Part shown: positions 12,103 through 23,899 of the stretch, one piece after another
Layout: each line of letters starts with the position of its first letter
How positions within the stretch are numbered: position 1 is the stretch's first letter
Assembly: GCA_027366525.1 (NCBI GenBank)
Contig: DAHXKG010000009.1
Coordinates: 31,744-95,743 of the forward strand
Direction: 5' to 3'
DNA from: a candidate division FCPU426 bacterium
GTDB lineage: Bacteria > Oederibacteriota > Muellerivitia > Muellerivitales > DAHXKG01
Length of the DNA: 64,000 bases
Translations under genes and position numbers: made by a program
The notes under the pieces: model-generated
The model's database searches: none
Told to the model about the DNA's origin: nothing
What the model saw: only the letters and a program-made list of their open reading frames with translations

Positions 12103-12700
12103 GAAATTACGCCCAGCGGTGTTTATTGATCGCGATGGAACGTTGATTCGGGAAAAACAATATCTTGTCAATACGGATCAAGTCGAAATTTTCAAAAATG
12201 CTTTCGACGCGGTTCGAAATTTTTTAAGGCATGGCTTCTATGTTTTTGTAATTACAAATCAATCCGGCGTTGCGCGAGGGCTTTTTTCAGAACAGCAGGT
12301 GCGGGCTATTCATCACCATATTCAAATGCAATTTCAAAATGCAGGGCTGAAAATTCATGATTTTTTCTTTTGTCCACACCATCCAGAAGGGGTGATTCCC
12401 CAATATACTAAAACATGTCTTTGTCGCAAACCTCAACCCGGGTTGATTCTTCGAGCAAAAAAAAAATATCCAATTGATCTTAAAAAAAGTTATATGGTAG
12501 GTGATAAACTGGATGATGTTTTATTATTGACCCATCTACCTTTGGCAGGTGGGTGCTTGGTTTTGACTGGTTGGGGGAAAAAAAACCGCGCACAATTGAA
12601 CGCCTACCCAACCGTCCAACCCAAAATTAAAGTAGCGGCTAACCTTGAGAAGGCCGCCGAGTGGATTTTAAAAACAACAAGGATTAAGTCATGCCTATAA
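12092..12700 (+). CDS. gmhB: D-glycero-D-manno-heptose 1,7-bisphosphate phosphatase
   Basis: 202-residue HAD-family phosphatase. The nucleophile motif is DRDGTLI (residues about 12-18), followed by ITNQSG (motif II) and GDKLDDV (motif IV). A CPHHPEG...CLC segment supplies the zinc-binding Cys/His set that separates GmhB from other HAD enzymes. It removes the C7 phosphate of heptose bisphosphate so that the C1 phosphate can be activated. It overlaps msbA by 11 bases and the heptose kinase by 10. Histidinol phosphatase is a related alternative, but no his gene is nearby. Confidence 0.92.
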   Translation: MTIKKLRPAVFIDRDGTLIREKQYLVNTDQVEIFKNAFDAVRNFLRHGFYVFVITNQSGVARGLFSEQQVRAIHHHIQMQFQNAGLKIHDFFFCPHHPEGVIPQYTKTCLCRKPQPGLILRAKKKYPIDLKKSYMVGDKLDDVLLLTHLPLAGGCLVLTGWGKKNRAQLNAYPTVQPKIKVAANLEKAAEWILKTTRIKSCL

Positions 12701-13743
12701 ATTTAGTTCGATTTAAAAATGATGCAATTCGAATTTTGAAAAAAATCAAAAAAATCCACTTGATGGTGATTGGCGATATTATTATTGATGAATCGATTTG
12801 TGGAGTGGCAGAGCGGATTTCAAGAGAAGCTCCGGTATTAATTTTAAAATATGATGACTCGTTTATTGTTCCCGGTGGTGCGGGGAATGCAGCGAATAAC
12901 GCGGCTGATCTTGGAGCCAATGTTTTTCTAATCAGTGTCATTGGCGAGGATGTGATTGGATCTAAATTAATTCAGTATTTTCACAAAAAAAATATCAGCA
13001 CTCAAGGAATTATCAAAGAATCTAGCCGGCTCACCCCTGTTAAAACGCGTATTTTAGCAGGAGCTATCCATAGTGCTAAGCAACAGGTTATTCGGATTGA
13101 TCGCGTTTCTAATCATGCACTTTTAAAAAACACCGAAGCAAAATTAATCCGGCAAATCAAAAAAATGGCTCCTTGGGCAGATGCTTTATTGATATCGGAT
13201 TATCAACTCCAAACGGTAAGCGAACCCATTCGTCAGACACTTTTGAAAATATTTCAAGGTAAGCCAATTGTGGTTGATTCTCGGCACCAGCTAAGCAAGT
13301 ATATGGGTGCAACGGTGGTGACCCCAAACTTAGAAGAAGCTATGGAAGCTTCCAATCTGCTTATGACCACGTCCACCGATTGCCTGCAAATAGGCAAAGG
13401 TCTAACGCAAAAATTGCAATGTAAAGTTTTGATTACTCAAGGTCCAAATGGCATGAGTATCTTTGATCAAAAATCAGCAGCGTGTCATTTACCGATTTAT
13501 AACACCGATCAACCCATTGATCCTACAGGTGCAGGTGATACGGTTGCATCTATGGTGTCATTAGTTCTCGCAACGGGAGCCGACTTGTTTATGGCAGCTG
13601 CCTTGGCGACGATTGCGGCCGGTATGGTTGTTAACAAAAGAGGGACCGCCACCATCTCAATGAATGAGATGGAAAAGTCATTCCAGAATTTTAACTTGTT
13701 AAATAAATTCTTGAAAGGTATTCAATGGCAGAAATTATTCTAG
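12691..13743 (+). CDS. rfaE1: Heptose 7-phosphate kinase, RfaE1-like (copy 1)
   Basis: 350-residue PfkB/ribokinase-family kinase. It has GDIIIDE near residue 26, ERISREAPVLIL, PGGAGNAANNAADLGA (sugar binding) and DPTGAGDT (anion hole with the catalytic Asp). The product would be heptose 1,7-bisphosphate, the substrate of the overlapping gmhB. The wording SREAPVLIL is the variant I associate with cyanobacterial-type heptose kinases, unlike copy 2 at 16784 (SPEAPIPVV). AAGGA at 12679-12683 serves the ATG. It overlaps the nucleotidyltransferase gene by 19 bases. Family assignment is firm; exact sugar specificity is inferred. Confidence 0.88.
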   Translation: MPINLVRFKNDAIRILKKIKKIHLMVIGDIIIDESICGVAERISREAPVLILKYDDSFIVPGGAGNAANNAADLGANVFLISVIGEDVIGSKLIQYFHKKNISTQGIIKESSRLTPVKTRILAGAIHSAKQQVIRIDRVSNHALLKNTEAKLIRQIKKMAPWADALLISDYQLQTVSEPIRQTLLKIFQGKPIVVDSRHQLSKYMGATVVTPNLEEAMEASNLLMTTSTDCLQIGKGLTQKLQCKVLITQGPNGMSIFDQKSAACHLPIYNTDQPIDPTGAGDTVASMVSLVLATGADLFMAAALATIAAGMVVNKRGTATISMNEMEKSFQNFNLLNKFLKGIQWQKLF

Positions 13744-14216
13744 ATCATCATCAATTGAAACAGCGACTAGATCAGTTGAAAATCCAGAATAAAAAGATTG
13801 TTTTTACAAATGGATGTTTCGATTTATTGCATGTTGGGCATGTTCGATATTTGCAAGCGGCTAAAGCCTTGGGGGATATTTTGGTTTTAGCATTAAATTC
13901 AGATGATTCTGTTCGAAGACTAAAGGGGACGCAACGTCCTTTATTACTTTTACAAGATCGGATTGGAATTTTATCAGCGTTTCGAATGGTTGATTTTTTA
14001 ACTGCATTTGAGGAAAACACGGTGGAGAATTTGCTATTGAAATTACAACCCGATATTCATGCCAAAGGGACAGACTATACAGTAGATAATGTTCCGGAAC
14101 ATCAGATTGTAAAATCATTCGGTGGAGCCATTGCAATCGTAGGCGACCCTAAAAATCATGCGACCAAGAATTTAATTCAGGAAATTCTTGAAAAATATGG
14201 ATCAAAATCAAATTGA
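13725..14216 (+). CDS. rfaE2: Heptose 1-phosphate nucleotidyltransferase, RfaE2-like (copy 1)
   Basis: 163-residue cytidylyltransferase-fold enzyme. The nucleotide-binding motif is FTNGCFDLLHVGHVRYL (HxGH at about residues 38-41) and the second motif is KGTDYT. It activates heptose 1-phosphate to ADP-heptose, the job of the C-terminal half of HldE, here a separate protein. GAAAGG about 6 bases upstream serves the ATG. The gene overlaps the kinase and its stop overlaps the TTG start of the GT9 gene. A paralogue lies at 19283. Confidence 0.9.
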   Translation: MAEIILDHHQLKQRLDQLKIQNKKIVFTNGCFDLLHVGHVRYLQAAKALGDILVLALNSDDSVRRLKGTQRPLLLLQDRIGILSAFRMVDFLTAFEENTVENLLLKLQPDIHAKGTDYTVDNVPEHQIVKSFGGAIAIVGDPKNHATKNLIQEILEKYGSKSN

Positions 14217-15262
14217 AGCAAACGCACTATAAACATATTTTAGTTTCTCGCACAGATGGATTGGGTGATTTAATTCTTTCCTTGCCTGTTTTTCAAACAT
14301 TAAAAGCAACGTACGCTCAAGCGTCAATAACCGCACTGGTAAATCCGTATACTGCGGACCTCATTCGCAATTGTCCATTCATTGATTCCATTCAATCTTA
14401 CGTGCCAACGATGTCGATGCACCAAGTATTGCATCAATTTCGACAATCGAAATTTGATCTTTACATTGCATTGTTTCCGAGACCGGTTCTTGCATGGGCA
14501 TCATGGCAATCGGGTATTGCCACGCGCGTTGGAACAGCCTATCGCTGGTACTCCATTTTTTTCAACAAAAAGATTTATGTTCACCGATCGGAATGTTTAC
14601 GGCATGAAAGTGATTACAATCTGGATGCGTTGCGTATCTTGGGCATTCATAACATGAAAACCAATATTACGATTTCCCTCCCCAAAAAGGATCGCGACTA
14701 TGCAACACAACTTTTGAAAATAAAAAAGATTTCAAAAATGCGAAAATTAATTATTATCCATCCTGGATCTAAAAATTCCGCACTGAATTGGAATGAGCAT
14801 CGATATCGAGACATTATTTTTCAACTTTGTAAGAACAAAAAATTACAAGTGCTTCTAACGGGCTCACCACCGGAAAAAAAACTGATCGTTGATATTTTAA
14901 AGGGATTGCCCATTTTGCCGAAGGCACAAGTTCCAGCCGTTATCGCGGGCGAAACAACGATGCTTCAATTGGCAGCTGTTCTTCAGCATGCAGACTGTTT
15001 TGTATCGTCATCAACCGGCCCGATGCATTTGGCCGCGGCTATGAAAATTCCAACGGTTTCTCTTTTTGGTCCGGTTGCAACAACCACTCCGGTTCGTTGG
15101 GGCCCTCTGGGCAATGTCCATCGTATTTTCATGCCTGAACACGTTGAGTGTTACCAGTGTTTGAAAGGCCAATGCAAACAACATGACGTTATGGATCAAA
15201 TTCCAGTTTCGAAGGTTTTTAAAACCGTGCTGGATTTGGTACATCTTCACAATGACCTTTAA
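14213..15262 (+). CDS. Glycosyltransferase family 9 (heptosyltransferase-like)
   Basis: 349 residues. The N-terminal nucleotide-fold start is SRTDGLGDLILSLPVF (donor/acceptor glycine turn). In the C-terminal half IIIHPGSKNSALNWN and SSSTGPMHLAAAMKIPTVSLFG are the GT9 donor-binding motifs. These enzymes add heptose from ADP-heptose to the KDO-lipid A inner core on the cytoplasmic face. It starts with TTG inside the stop of the nucleotidyltransferase (TTGA overlap), so translation is probably coupled. Whether it is heptosyltransferase I, II or another GT9 cannot be read from the sequence. Confidence 0.9.
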   Translation: MKQTHYKHILVSRTDGLGDLILSLPVFQTLKATYAQASITALVNPYTADLIRNCPFIDSIQSYVPTMSMHQVLHQFRQSKFDLYIALFPRPVLAWASWQSGIATRVGTAYRWYSIFFNKKIYVHRSECLRHESDYNLDALRILGIHNMKTNITISLPKKDRDYATQLLKIKKISKMRKLIIIHPGSKNSALNWNEHRYRDIIFQLCKNKKLQVLLTGSPPEKKLIVDILKGLPILPKAQVPAVIAGETTMLQLAAVLQHADCFVSSSTGPMHLAAAMKIPTVSLFGPVATTTPVRWGPLGNVHRIFMPEHVECYQCLKGQCKQHDVMDQIPVSKVFKTVLDLVHLHNDL

Positions 15263-16385
15263 AATTTTTATAAGTTCAATAGCTTTGATTTTTTTAAGTG
15301 GGTGTGATTTTTTATTTGTTCAAAAAGTCCACCTTATTCCCACAAATTCAAAACCGATTTCTCTGAATCAGGTGCCATCGCTGACTAGCAAAATTCAACC
15401 CTTCCAGGCTGCTATTTTTTACCAAGTTAAATCAGGGGATACACTATGGGCTATTTCAAAAAAAATTTATGGATCTAACCGAAAAATACACGATTTGGTT
15501 GTTTGGAATCATTTGAAAAATCCCAATTGGATTCTGGCCGGATCCATCTTACAATTGAAATTTAATTCATTGATTCAAGTAGCAAAGGCGAAAGTGTATT
15601 TCGCATCACTGCCTTCAAAGGCGCTTAAATCAGTTGAATTGTTAAAAAAAGTGGACCAAAAGTGGGTCAATCGTCCAATAAAAAACAATGCATTTAGTGT
15701 GGGCGAATATTTAAAGTTCGAAATTCGCTATTTCAACATCATCGGGGGCTATGCCACATTAAAAATACCGCGAATGATTGAGTATCATCATCGTCCTTGC
15801 TATGAGTTGGAGGCTACCGCTAAAGCTGCTTTTCCTTTTTCTGAATTTTATGGGGTACATGATTATATGAAAAGTTGGTTTGATGCTGTGAATTTTATAC
15901 CTTGGAAATTTGAGAAGCACACGCATGAAGGTCATTTTAAGCAAGACTATACCATTCAATTTCATCAATTAAGTCACCAAGCGATTTTGATCCAACCGCA
16001 TCATCCCAACCAAATCATTTCTACCATGCCATTCATACAAGACATTTTATCTTCTTTTTATTATTTTCGATTATTGAAAATGCATATCGGAGAAACAATT
16101 GACATTCCAACCGACGCCAAAAATAAATGTTATGAACTCGTGGTACGAATCGTAAAAAAAAGTATTATTCAAGTGAAAGCGGGAAAGTTTCATTGCTTTT
16201 TAGTGCAACCTCGTGTTAAGTATGACAATGTTTTTAGAAATAAAGGAACGATTGATTTGTGGATAACCGATAATGCGTATCATATTCCTGTGTTGATTCA
16301 GAGCCATATTGCGATAGGTAGTATTGATGTTGAGTTGATTGCAGCGAGGCTCCCTTCCCAATGTTCCCCGCGTAGGCGGAGATGA
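15252..16385 (+). CDS. LysM and DUF3108 lipoprotein
   Basis: 377 residues from the ATG at 15252, which overlaps the GT9 stop. The frame opens further upstream at 15183, but only the 15252 start gives a proper signal peptide ending in the lipobox LSGC. Residues about 65-110 are a LysM peptidoglycan-binding domain (YQVKSGDTLWAISKKIYG...). Residues about 150-360 match DUF3108 (GEYLKFEIRYFNIIGGYATL, then DYMKSWFD), a barrel-like periplasmic domain of unknown role. The last residues (SQCSPRRRR) are odd and are encoded by a sequence resembling a CRISPR repeat, so the natural C-terminus may have been replaced. Confidence 0.85.
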   Translation: MTFKIFISSIALIFLSGCDFLFVQKVHLIPTNSKPISLNQVPSLTSKIQPFQAAIFYQVKSGDTLWAISKKIYGSNRKIHDLVVWNHLKNPNWILAGSILQLKFNSLIQVAKAKVYFASLPSKALKSVELLKKVDQKWVNRPIKNNAFSVGEYLKFEIRYFNIIGGYATLKIPRMIEYHHRPCYELEATAKAAFPFSEFYGVHDYMKSWFDAVNFIPWKFEKHTHEGHFKQDYTIQFHQLSHQAILIQPHHPNQIISTMPFIQDILSSFYYFRLLKMHIGETIDIPTDAKNKCYELVVRIVKKSIIQVKAGKFHCFLVQPRVKYDNVFRNKGTIDLWITDNAYHIPVLIQSHIAIGSIDVELIAARLPSQCSPRRRR

Positions 16386-16389
16386 ATTG
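16361..16389 (+). repeat. Single 29-base sequence resembling a type I-E CRISPR repeat
   Basis: The segment reads ATGTTCCCCGCG, then TAG, then GCGGAGATGAATTG. It matches the common type I-E repeat form (GTGTTCCCCGCGCAC, GCGGGGATGAACCG) at about 23 of 29 positions by my own alignment, including the inverted CCCCGC/GCGG core. There is one copy only, no second repeat at a spacer distance, and no cas gene in the window. It supplies the last codons and the stop of the preceding lipoprotein gene. Chance similarity is possible. Confidence 0.35.
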
Positions 16390-16783
16390 CTAGGTTGTTT
16401 CCTAGGTTTGAAACGCCTATGATGTCTTTTGTATGAGCAAGGATAAAAACCAATTACCAACCTTGACGGGTTTGCCGTGAAATCAGAAGACGCGGTGTAT
16501 ACTCTTTCTGATTTAAGATCCTACCTCGGAAAACTTTGTCAACGTCAAATTTTTCCGGAAATTGGAGTCGGGCTCAAAACTTAGCCAGAGCAGCTTGAAA
16601 AATTTAGCGTAAGATCATTAGTCAGTAATTTTTCCGCGGTATTGAATAAGCAGATAGTATTATTTTAAAATGTAATATAATTTTGATAAAATAATCCACT
16701 TGGGGAGCGTAGGTGTTTTGGACTTTAGTTTGTAAAACGAGGGTAATTAATTTATTTTTAGAGGGGGAATTTTAAAAGTTCTC
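16386..16783. other. 398-base gap with two hairpins, no recognised gene
   Basis: No convincing gene. Two inverted repeats are visible: AAATCAGAA (16480-16488) with TTCTGATTT (16506-16514), and CGGAAAA (16527-16533) with TTTTCCG (16551-16557); both enclose 17 bases. A short open plus-strand frame (stop-free about 16447-16580, GTG at 16478) encodes some 36 residues of no known family. The right end carries GAGGGGG at 16761-16767 before the kinase ATG. This could be a 5' leader or small RNA for the downstream LPS genes, or a decayed gene; nothing decides. Confidence 0.4.
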
Positions 16784-17839
16784 ATGAAACCACGGCGATT
16801 ATCTCAATTGGATAAAGCGGTTGATGCGAATCAACTTGAAAGTATAGTTAATAATTTTAAAAATAAACACATCGTCGTAGTAGGCGATATCATGCTAGAC
16901 GTTTATTTGAAGGGAATTGTAACACGAATTTCTCCAGAGGCGCCTATTCCTGTGGTTGAGTTGAATGAGCGGGATAAAAAAATTCCTGGAGGTGCAGCCA
17001 ATGTGGCTTGCAATATTACTGCATTGGGAGGGAAAGCTACTTTAGTTGGGATTGTTGGACAGGATACGGCTGGTCGAGAATTAATTAAAGAACTGAAAGA
17101 TCAACAGGTAAATGTCGATGGGATTGTTGTAACGGCTGAACGCCCAACTACCGAAAAAATCCGGGTAATTGCAAATACGCAACAAGTTGTTCGCATTGAT
17201 CGAGAAATTAAAAATCCTATTTTGGATAAGACGATTCGGCAACTTCTCAAGAAATCTCTGGAAATCATTAATAAGGCAGATGCAGTTATTTTTGAAGACT
17301 ATAACAAGGGAGTTTTGGTTCCGGAAGTTATTTCCAAAATTATGCGATTGGCCCAGAATCAAAAAAAAATCATTGCAGTTGATCCTAAATTTCAAAACTT
17401 TTTTCATTTCTCTGGAGCCACGCTCGTTAAGCCTAATTTAAAAGAAGCGTTAGAAGCACTGGGCATTTTAAATCCAAGGGATATTGATTTAAATCAACTG
17501 GGTCCCCAATTAATGAAAAAATTAAAGTGCAGTGCAATGGTGATTACTCGAGGTGAAGAAGGGATGACGATTTTTGAAGGGAATCAAAATTCAAGAACTA
17601 TTCAAACGACTGCCAGAGAGGTTTACGACGTATCCGGAGCTGGAGATACGGTTATTGCTACCATCACGTTAGCCTTAATTCAGGGCAGTAGTCTTTATCA
17701 AGCCGCTGTTTTAGCTAACTTCGCAGCTGGCATCGAGGTGGAAAAAGCAGGTGTGGCCACGGTTAGCGCGGGCGAACTTTTAAAAAGAATATTTGAAGAT
17801 TGTTCCAAACACCAGTTTGATGATACCAGCGCACATTAA
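16784..17839 (+). CDS. rfaE1: D-glycero-beta-D-manno-heptose 7-phosphate kinase, RfaE1-like (copy 2)
   Basis: 351 residues, PfkB family, closer to canonical HldE kinase than copy 1: GDIMLDVYLKG near residue 36, RISPEAPIPVVEL, PGGAANVACNITALGG and SGAGDTVIA at the catalytic Asp. The ATG lies 16 bases after GAGGGGG, a long spacing. It starts a second LPS sub-operon: the metallophosphoesterase overlaps its end, and a nucleotidyltransferase, kdsB, pyrG and kdsA follow. Two kinases may serve two heptose isomers, or one may phosphorylate another sugar; sequence alone does not tell. Confidence 0.92.
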   Translation: MKPRRLSQLDKAVDANQLESIVNNFKNKHIVVVGDIMLDVYLKGIVTRISPEAPIPVVELNERDKKIPGGAANVACNITALGGKATLVGIVGQDTAGRELIKELKDQQVNVDGIVVTAERPTTEKIRVIANTQQVVRIDREIKNPILDKTIRQLLKKSLEIINKADAVIFEDYNKGVLVPEVISKIMRLAQNQKKIIAVDPKFQNFFHFSGATLVKPNLKEALEALGILNPRDIDLNQLGPQLMKKLKCSAMVITRGEEGMTIFEGNQNSRTIQTTAREVYDVSGAGDTVIATITLALIQGSSLYQAAVLANFAAGIEVEKAGVATVSAGELLKRIFEDCSKHQFDDTSAH

Positions 17840-18980
17840 TTTATTGACACTTTGGGGTATTGGCTTTTTCTATTTTTTTTCAAAGATAATCCTTTTTATT
17901 TTTCTTATTAATCGTATTGGGATTCGACAAAAGAAAACCATTTATGAAATTTTTTGGGCCACTCTTTTTTTGTCCTTGTTCATCCTTCCGGATTTCTTTT
18001 TATTGCCGCGGCCACTTGGAACCGTTGTAGCCTATTCACGTTTTTCAATGTTGGGGCGGATTTGGATTCTGTTAATTTTGTTGAGTGGCTTGATGCTGAG
18101 CTTTTACTATTTTTTTGAAAAATGGAAATATCCATCCATTCAAGTTCCAAAAATAAAGTCAACCTCAAAAACGTTGTGGGAGCCTGCACCGTTTTCTTTT
18201 TTGAATCGCGCTGGGATTCATAATCAAATCTATGATTTGCAAGTTAACTCCTATCGATTATCCTTGGTGGGGTGGCCAAGCGAATTTAATGGCTTGACGA
18301 TTGCCCATTTGAGTGATTTGCATTTTGGAAAATATATTCACCCAAAATACGCTCAGAAGATAATACAGAGATTAATGCAATTTAAAGCAGACTTAATTGC
18401 ACTCACCGGTGATTTTGTGTCGCGTCAGGAAGATATTGACGCAGTATTGAATATTCTTAAACCGCTCGCGGCTTCGATCGGTGTTTTTGTTGTTTTTGGG
18501 AATCATGATCATTGGGCGGGTGTTGATACGTTGAAAAGAGGATTTAGGCAGATGCCATTTGAAATCCTTCAAAATCGCTTTGTACTCGTACATCGTAAAA
18601 AAAAGACATTAGCAGTTTTAGGAGTGGATGACCTTTGGGCTGGAGAAAAAAACACCTCGGCGATTTTAAATATTAAGAGTGACGCCAAAATTCTTTTGGC
18701 ACACCAACCGGATCATTTTTTTTTAGCAAAAAAATTAAAAGTACAATTACAGCTTTCCGGACATTGCCATGGGGGACAAGTTTGCTTTCCTCGAATAGGA
18801 CCTTTAATCGTGCCATCAAATCATGGCCGCCGATTTGCGGGTGGATTTCTTCGAAGTGGATCATCAACGCTTTTTATTAATCGAGGCATCGGTGGATTCC
18901 CTCCCATCCGATTACAATGTCAACCAGAGGTGGTATCGATTCGTTTGGAATCTGCTCCACATGAACGGGATCATTATTGA
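17820..18980 (+). CDS. Membrane-anchored calcineurin-like metallophosphoesterase
   Basis: About 386 residues from the ATG at 17820 (a TTG at 17793 is also in frame). Three or four N-terminal membrane segments (residues about 5-100) precede a catalytic domain with the full metal set: SDLHFG, GDFV, GNHDHW and SGHCHGGQV. General annotation would be YkuE-like. The gene overlaps the heptose kinase by 20 bases in an LPS operon. Chlamydial LpxG, a membrane-linked calcineurin-like UDP-diacylglucosamine hydrolase, shows that such proteins can replace LpxH/LpxI, so a lipid A role is a reasonable inference but unproven. No lpx gene lies in the window. Confidence 0.85.
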   Translation: MIPAHINLLTLWGIGFFYFFSKIILFIFLINRIGIRQKKTIYEIFWATLFLSLFILPDFFLLPRPLGTVVAYSRFSMLGRIWILLILLSGLMLSFYYFFEKWKYPSIQVPKIKSTSKTLWEPAPFSFLNRAGIHNQIYDLQVNSYRLSLVGWPSEFNGLTIAHLSDLHFGKYIHPKYAQKIIQRLMQFKADLIALTGDFVSRQEDIDAVLNILKPLAASIGVFVVFGNHDHWAGVDTLKRGFRQMPFEILQNRFVLVHRKKKTLAVLGVDDLWAGEKNTSAILNIKSDAKILLAHQPDHFFLAKKLKVQLQLSGHCHGGQVCFPRIGPLIVPSNHGRRFAGGFLRSGSSTLFINRGIGGFPPIRLQCQPEVVSIRLESAPHERDHY

Positions 18981-19282
18981 TTTTGTAAGTGGCAAGTCAT
19001 GGAGTAAATGCTCCTTGAAATCTGCGATTCAGATGTGAAATGCTTGAAATAGAATGCATATTTGATAGTTCCATTCAGCTTGGCATAAATTTAAGAACCT
19101 TATTTTAAATTTACTTTAGCGGGAAGGATCAAATATAGTAATATTACGTTGTAGACATGGCTGGTAACCAATAGATTAAAATGGGTATTGATGTCACAAA
19201 GTATGAAAGCTAATTTTAAATGTTAATTATCAAGAGTTGTCAGAGAACATGAATGCCATTATAATAATTTATCTTCGTTACC
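18981..19282. other. 302-base AT-rich gap, nothing clear
   Basis: Between the phosphoesterase and the second nucleotidyltransferase. Only small inverted repeats are visible, such as ATCTG/CAGAT around 19019-19034. No tRNA, terminator with a T-tract, or conserved leader is evident. It probably carries a promoter for the nucleotidyltransferase-kdsB-pyrG-kdsA genes, but I could not pick out good -35 and -10 boxes. Confidence 0.4.
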
Positions 19283-19766
19283 TTGGATTATCATGTGAAC
19301 CGTAATTTTTTAAGAGCGGATGAATTAGTTCCTATCGTCAAAGATCATAAAAGTCAAAATCGGAAAATTGTTTTTACTAATGGCGTTTTTGATTTGATTC
19401 ATCTGGGTCATGTAACCTATCTGCTAAAAGCGAAAAGCTTGGGTGATATATTGATTGTGGGTATTAACACCGATAGTTCTGTTCAACGGATTAAAGGGCC
19501 CCTAAAACCCATTATACCTTTAGAAGAACGTGCGGAAATGCTTTTGGCCTTATCTTGTGTGGATTATGTTTCTTTTTTTGATGAGGATACGCCATTAAAG
19601 ATTATTCAATGTCTTCAACCGGACATTCTTGTCAAGGGGGGCGATTGGACGGTAGATAAAATTGTGGGTGCTGATTTGGTAAAAGGTTGGGGTGGCGAAG
19701 TTCATACCATTACCATAGTTGAAGGACGATCAACTACAAATTTAATTCAACTGATTCGAGACCGTT

Positions 19767-19780
<14 letters not shown>
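19283..19780 (+). CDS. rfaE2: Heptose 1-phosphate nucleotidyltransferase, RfaE2-like (copy 2)
   Basis: 165 residues with FTNGVFDLIHLGHVTYLLKAK (split HxGH) and KGGDWTVDKIVGADLV, the latter closer to canonical RfaE2 than copy 1 (KGTDYTVDN). It would form ADP-heptose (or another NDP-sugar) from the sugar 1-phosphate. The start is TTG at 19283 or GTG at 19295; neither has a strong ribosome site. It overlaps kdsB by 14 bases. Its pairing with kinase copy 2 across the phosphoesterase suggests a complete second kinase/nucleotidyltransferase set. Confidence 0.9.
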
Positions 19781-22998
<3,218 letters not shown>

Positions 22999-23045
22999 GT
23001 TAATGATGACGGTATAGAGAATTGGGAATATTCAGCAATTTTATC

Positions 23046-23075
23046 TTTAAAATTCAAGCGGTTTTAGTTTACAAT
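23046..23075 (+). promoter_or_regulatory. Possible sigma-70 promoter for the 23126 gene
   Basis: TTTAAA (23046-23051) and TACAAT (23070-23075) are separated by 18 bases, about 50 bases ahead of the ATG at 23126. It is a partial match (4 of 6 and 5 of 6) in AT-rich DNA, so chance is possible. Confidence 0.4.
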
Positions 23076-23125
23076 AGCATCAGTAAAGTGTTAAGTAAAA
23101 AACTCAATGGGTTGGGAGAGTGTGA

Positions 23126-23866
23126 ATGAAAATGAACCGAAAACACCTGATAGTGGTGGTTGCAATGTTTGGTTTTTATTTTACAAGCTGGCCGATTCAT
23201 GCTTGGGCTCAAAGCGTACCTACCTATACGTCCATCAAAAATAATTTTATTTCGTTCCGTCCATATTTAGGCGGTGGATTTGTTTCAACAGATATTAATA
23301 ATTCCGGTGATTTTAATGGAACCGAAATTATTTTAGGCAGTTCATCGCCAGAGGTGGATATGGTTCCTGCCGTCGGAAGAAATGGTGGATTTATGGGCTT
23401 GGTGGGAGTTCGTCATGGGGACTATGCCTTAGAAGTAAGCTATTGGCATTCCGATCAACCGGTAACATTCCAATCTGCACAAAGCTCAGGGGTATACCAA
23501 TCTTTAAATGTTGATTTAAAACGTTATTTTTTCACGTCATTGCCAACCCAACCCTTCCTTCTTTTAGGCGTGAGTTTTCCTTGGATTACTTTTGAAAATG
23601 CCTCATCGCCGGAACCAATCAACCCAAGTGAAACCGCTTCAGCCACCTATTCAGGATTTGGGTTTAATTTAGGTGCCGGACTTGAAATTTATACTGGCAG
23701 TGCTTTTTCTATTTTCGGAGAAGTGATTCAGCGTTGGGCAGAATTTAATACTGTGCATGGATACTATGAACAAAGTAATGTTATATTAACATCGCATGGG
23801 AACCAAATCGATCTTCGTGGAGATGGAGTGGAATTTGCCGTTGGGGCTTCGATAGAAACGTTTTAA
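23126..23866 (+). CDS. Small outer-membrane beta-barrel protein
   Basis: 246 residues, no family I can name. The signal peptide is at residues 5-29 (ends near AWAQS). The mature chain has alternating hydrophobic strands, glycine-rich turns (FRPYLGGGF, SGFGFNLGAGLEIY) and a final Phe (SIETF), as in eight- to ten-stranded OmpA/OmpW-type barrels. GGGAG precedes the ATG. A 63-residue lipoprotein gene follows after 33 bases, and the two may be co-transcribed. Confidence 0.7.
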   Translation: MKMNRKHLIVVVAMFGFYFTSWPIHAWAQSVPTYTSIKNNFISFRPYLGGGFVSTDINNSGDFNGTEIILGSSSPEVDMVPAVGRNGGFMGLVGVRHGDYALEVSYWHSDQPVTFQSAQSSGVYQSLNVDLKRYFFTSLPTQPFLLLGVSFPWITFENASSPEPINPSETASATYSGFGFNLGAGLEIYTGSAFSIFGEVIQRWAEFNTVHGYYEQSNVILTSHGNQIDLRGDGVEFAVGASIETF

Positions 23867-23899
23867 TTTAGCGAATGATCAATTAGGGAAGGAGTATTT

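Noticed and set aside
16200..16460. Minus-strand open frame
   Set aside because: It is antisense to the LysM/DUF3108 lipoprotein and has no domain or ribosome site.
19131..19155. TAATATTAC sequence resembling a rolling-circle origin nonanucleotide
   Set aside because: It is a short palindrome in AT-rich DNA with no Rep gene, conserved stem or plasmid context in the window.
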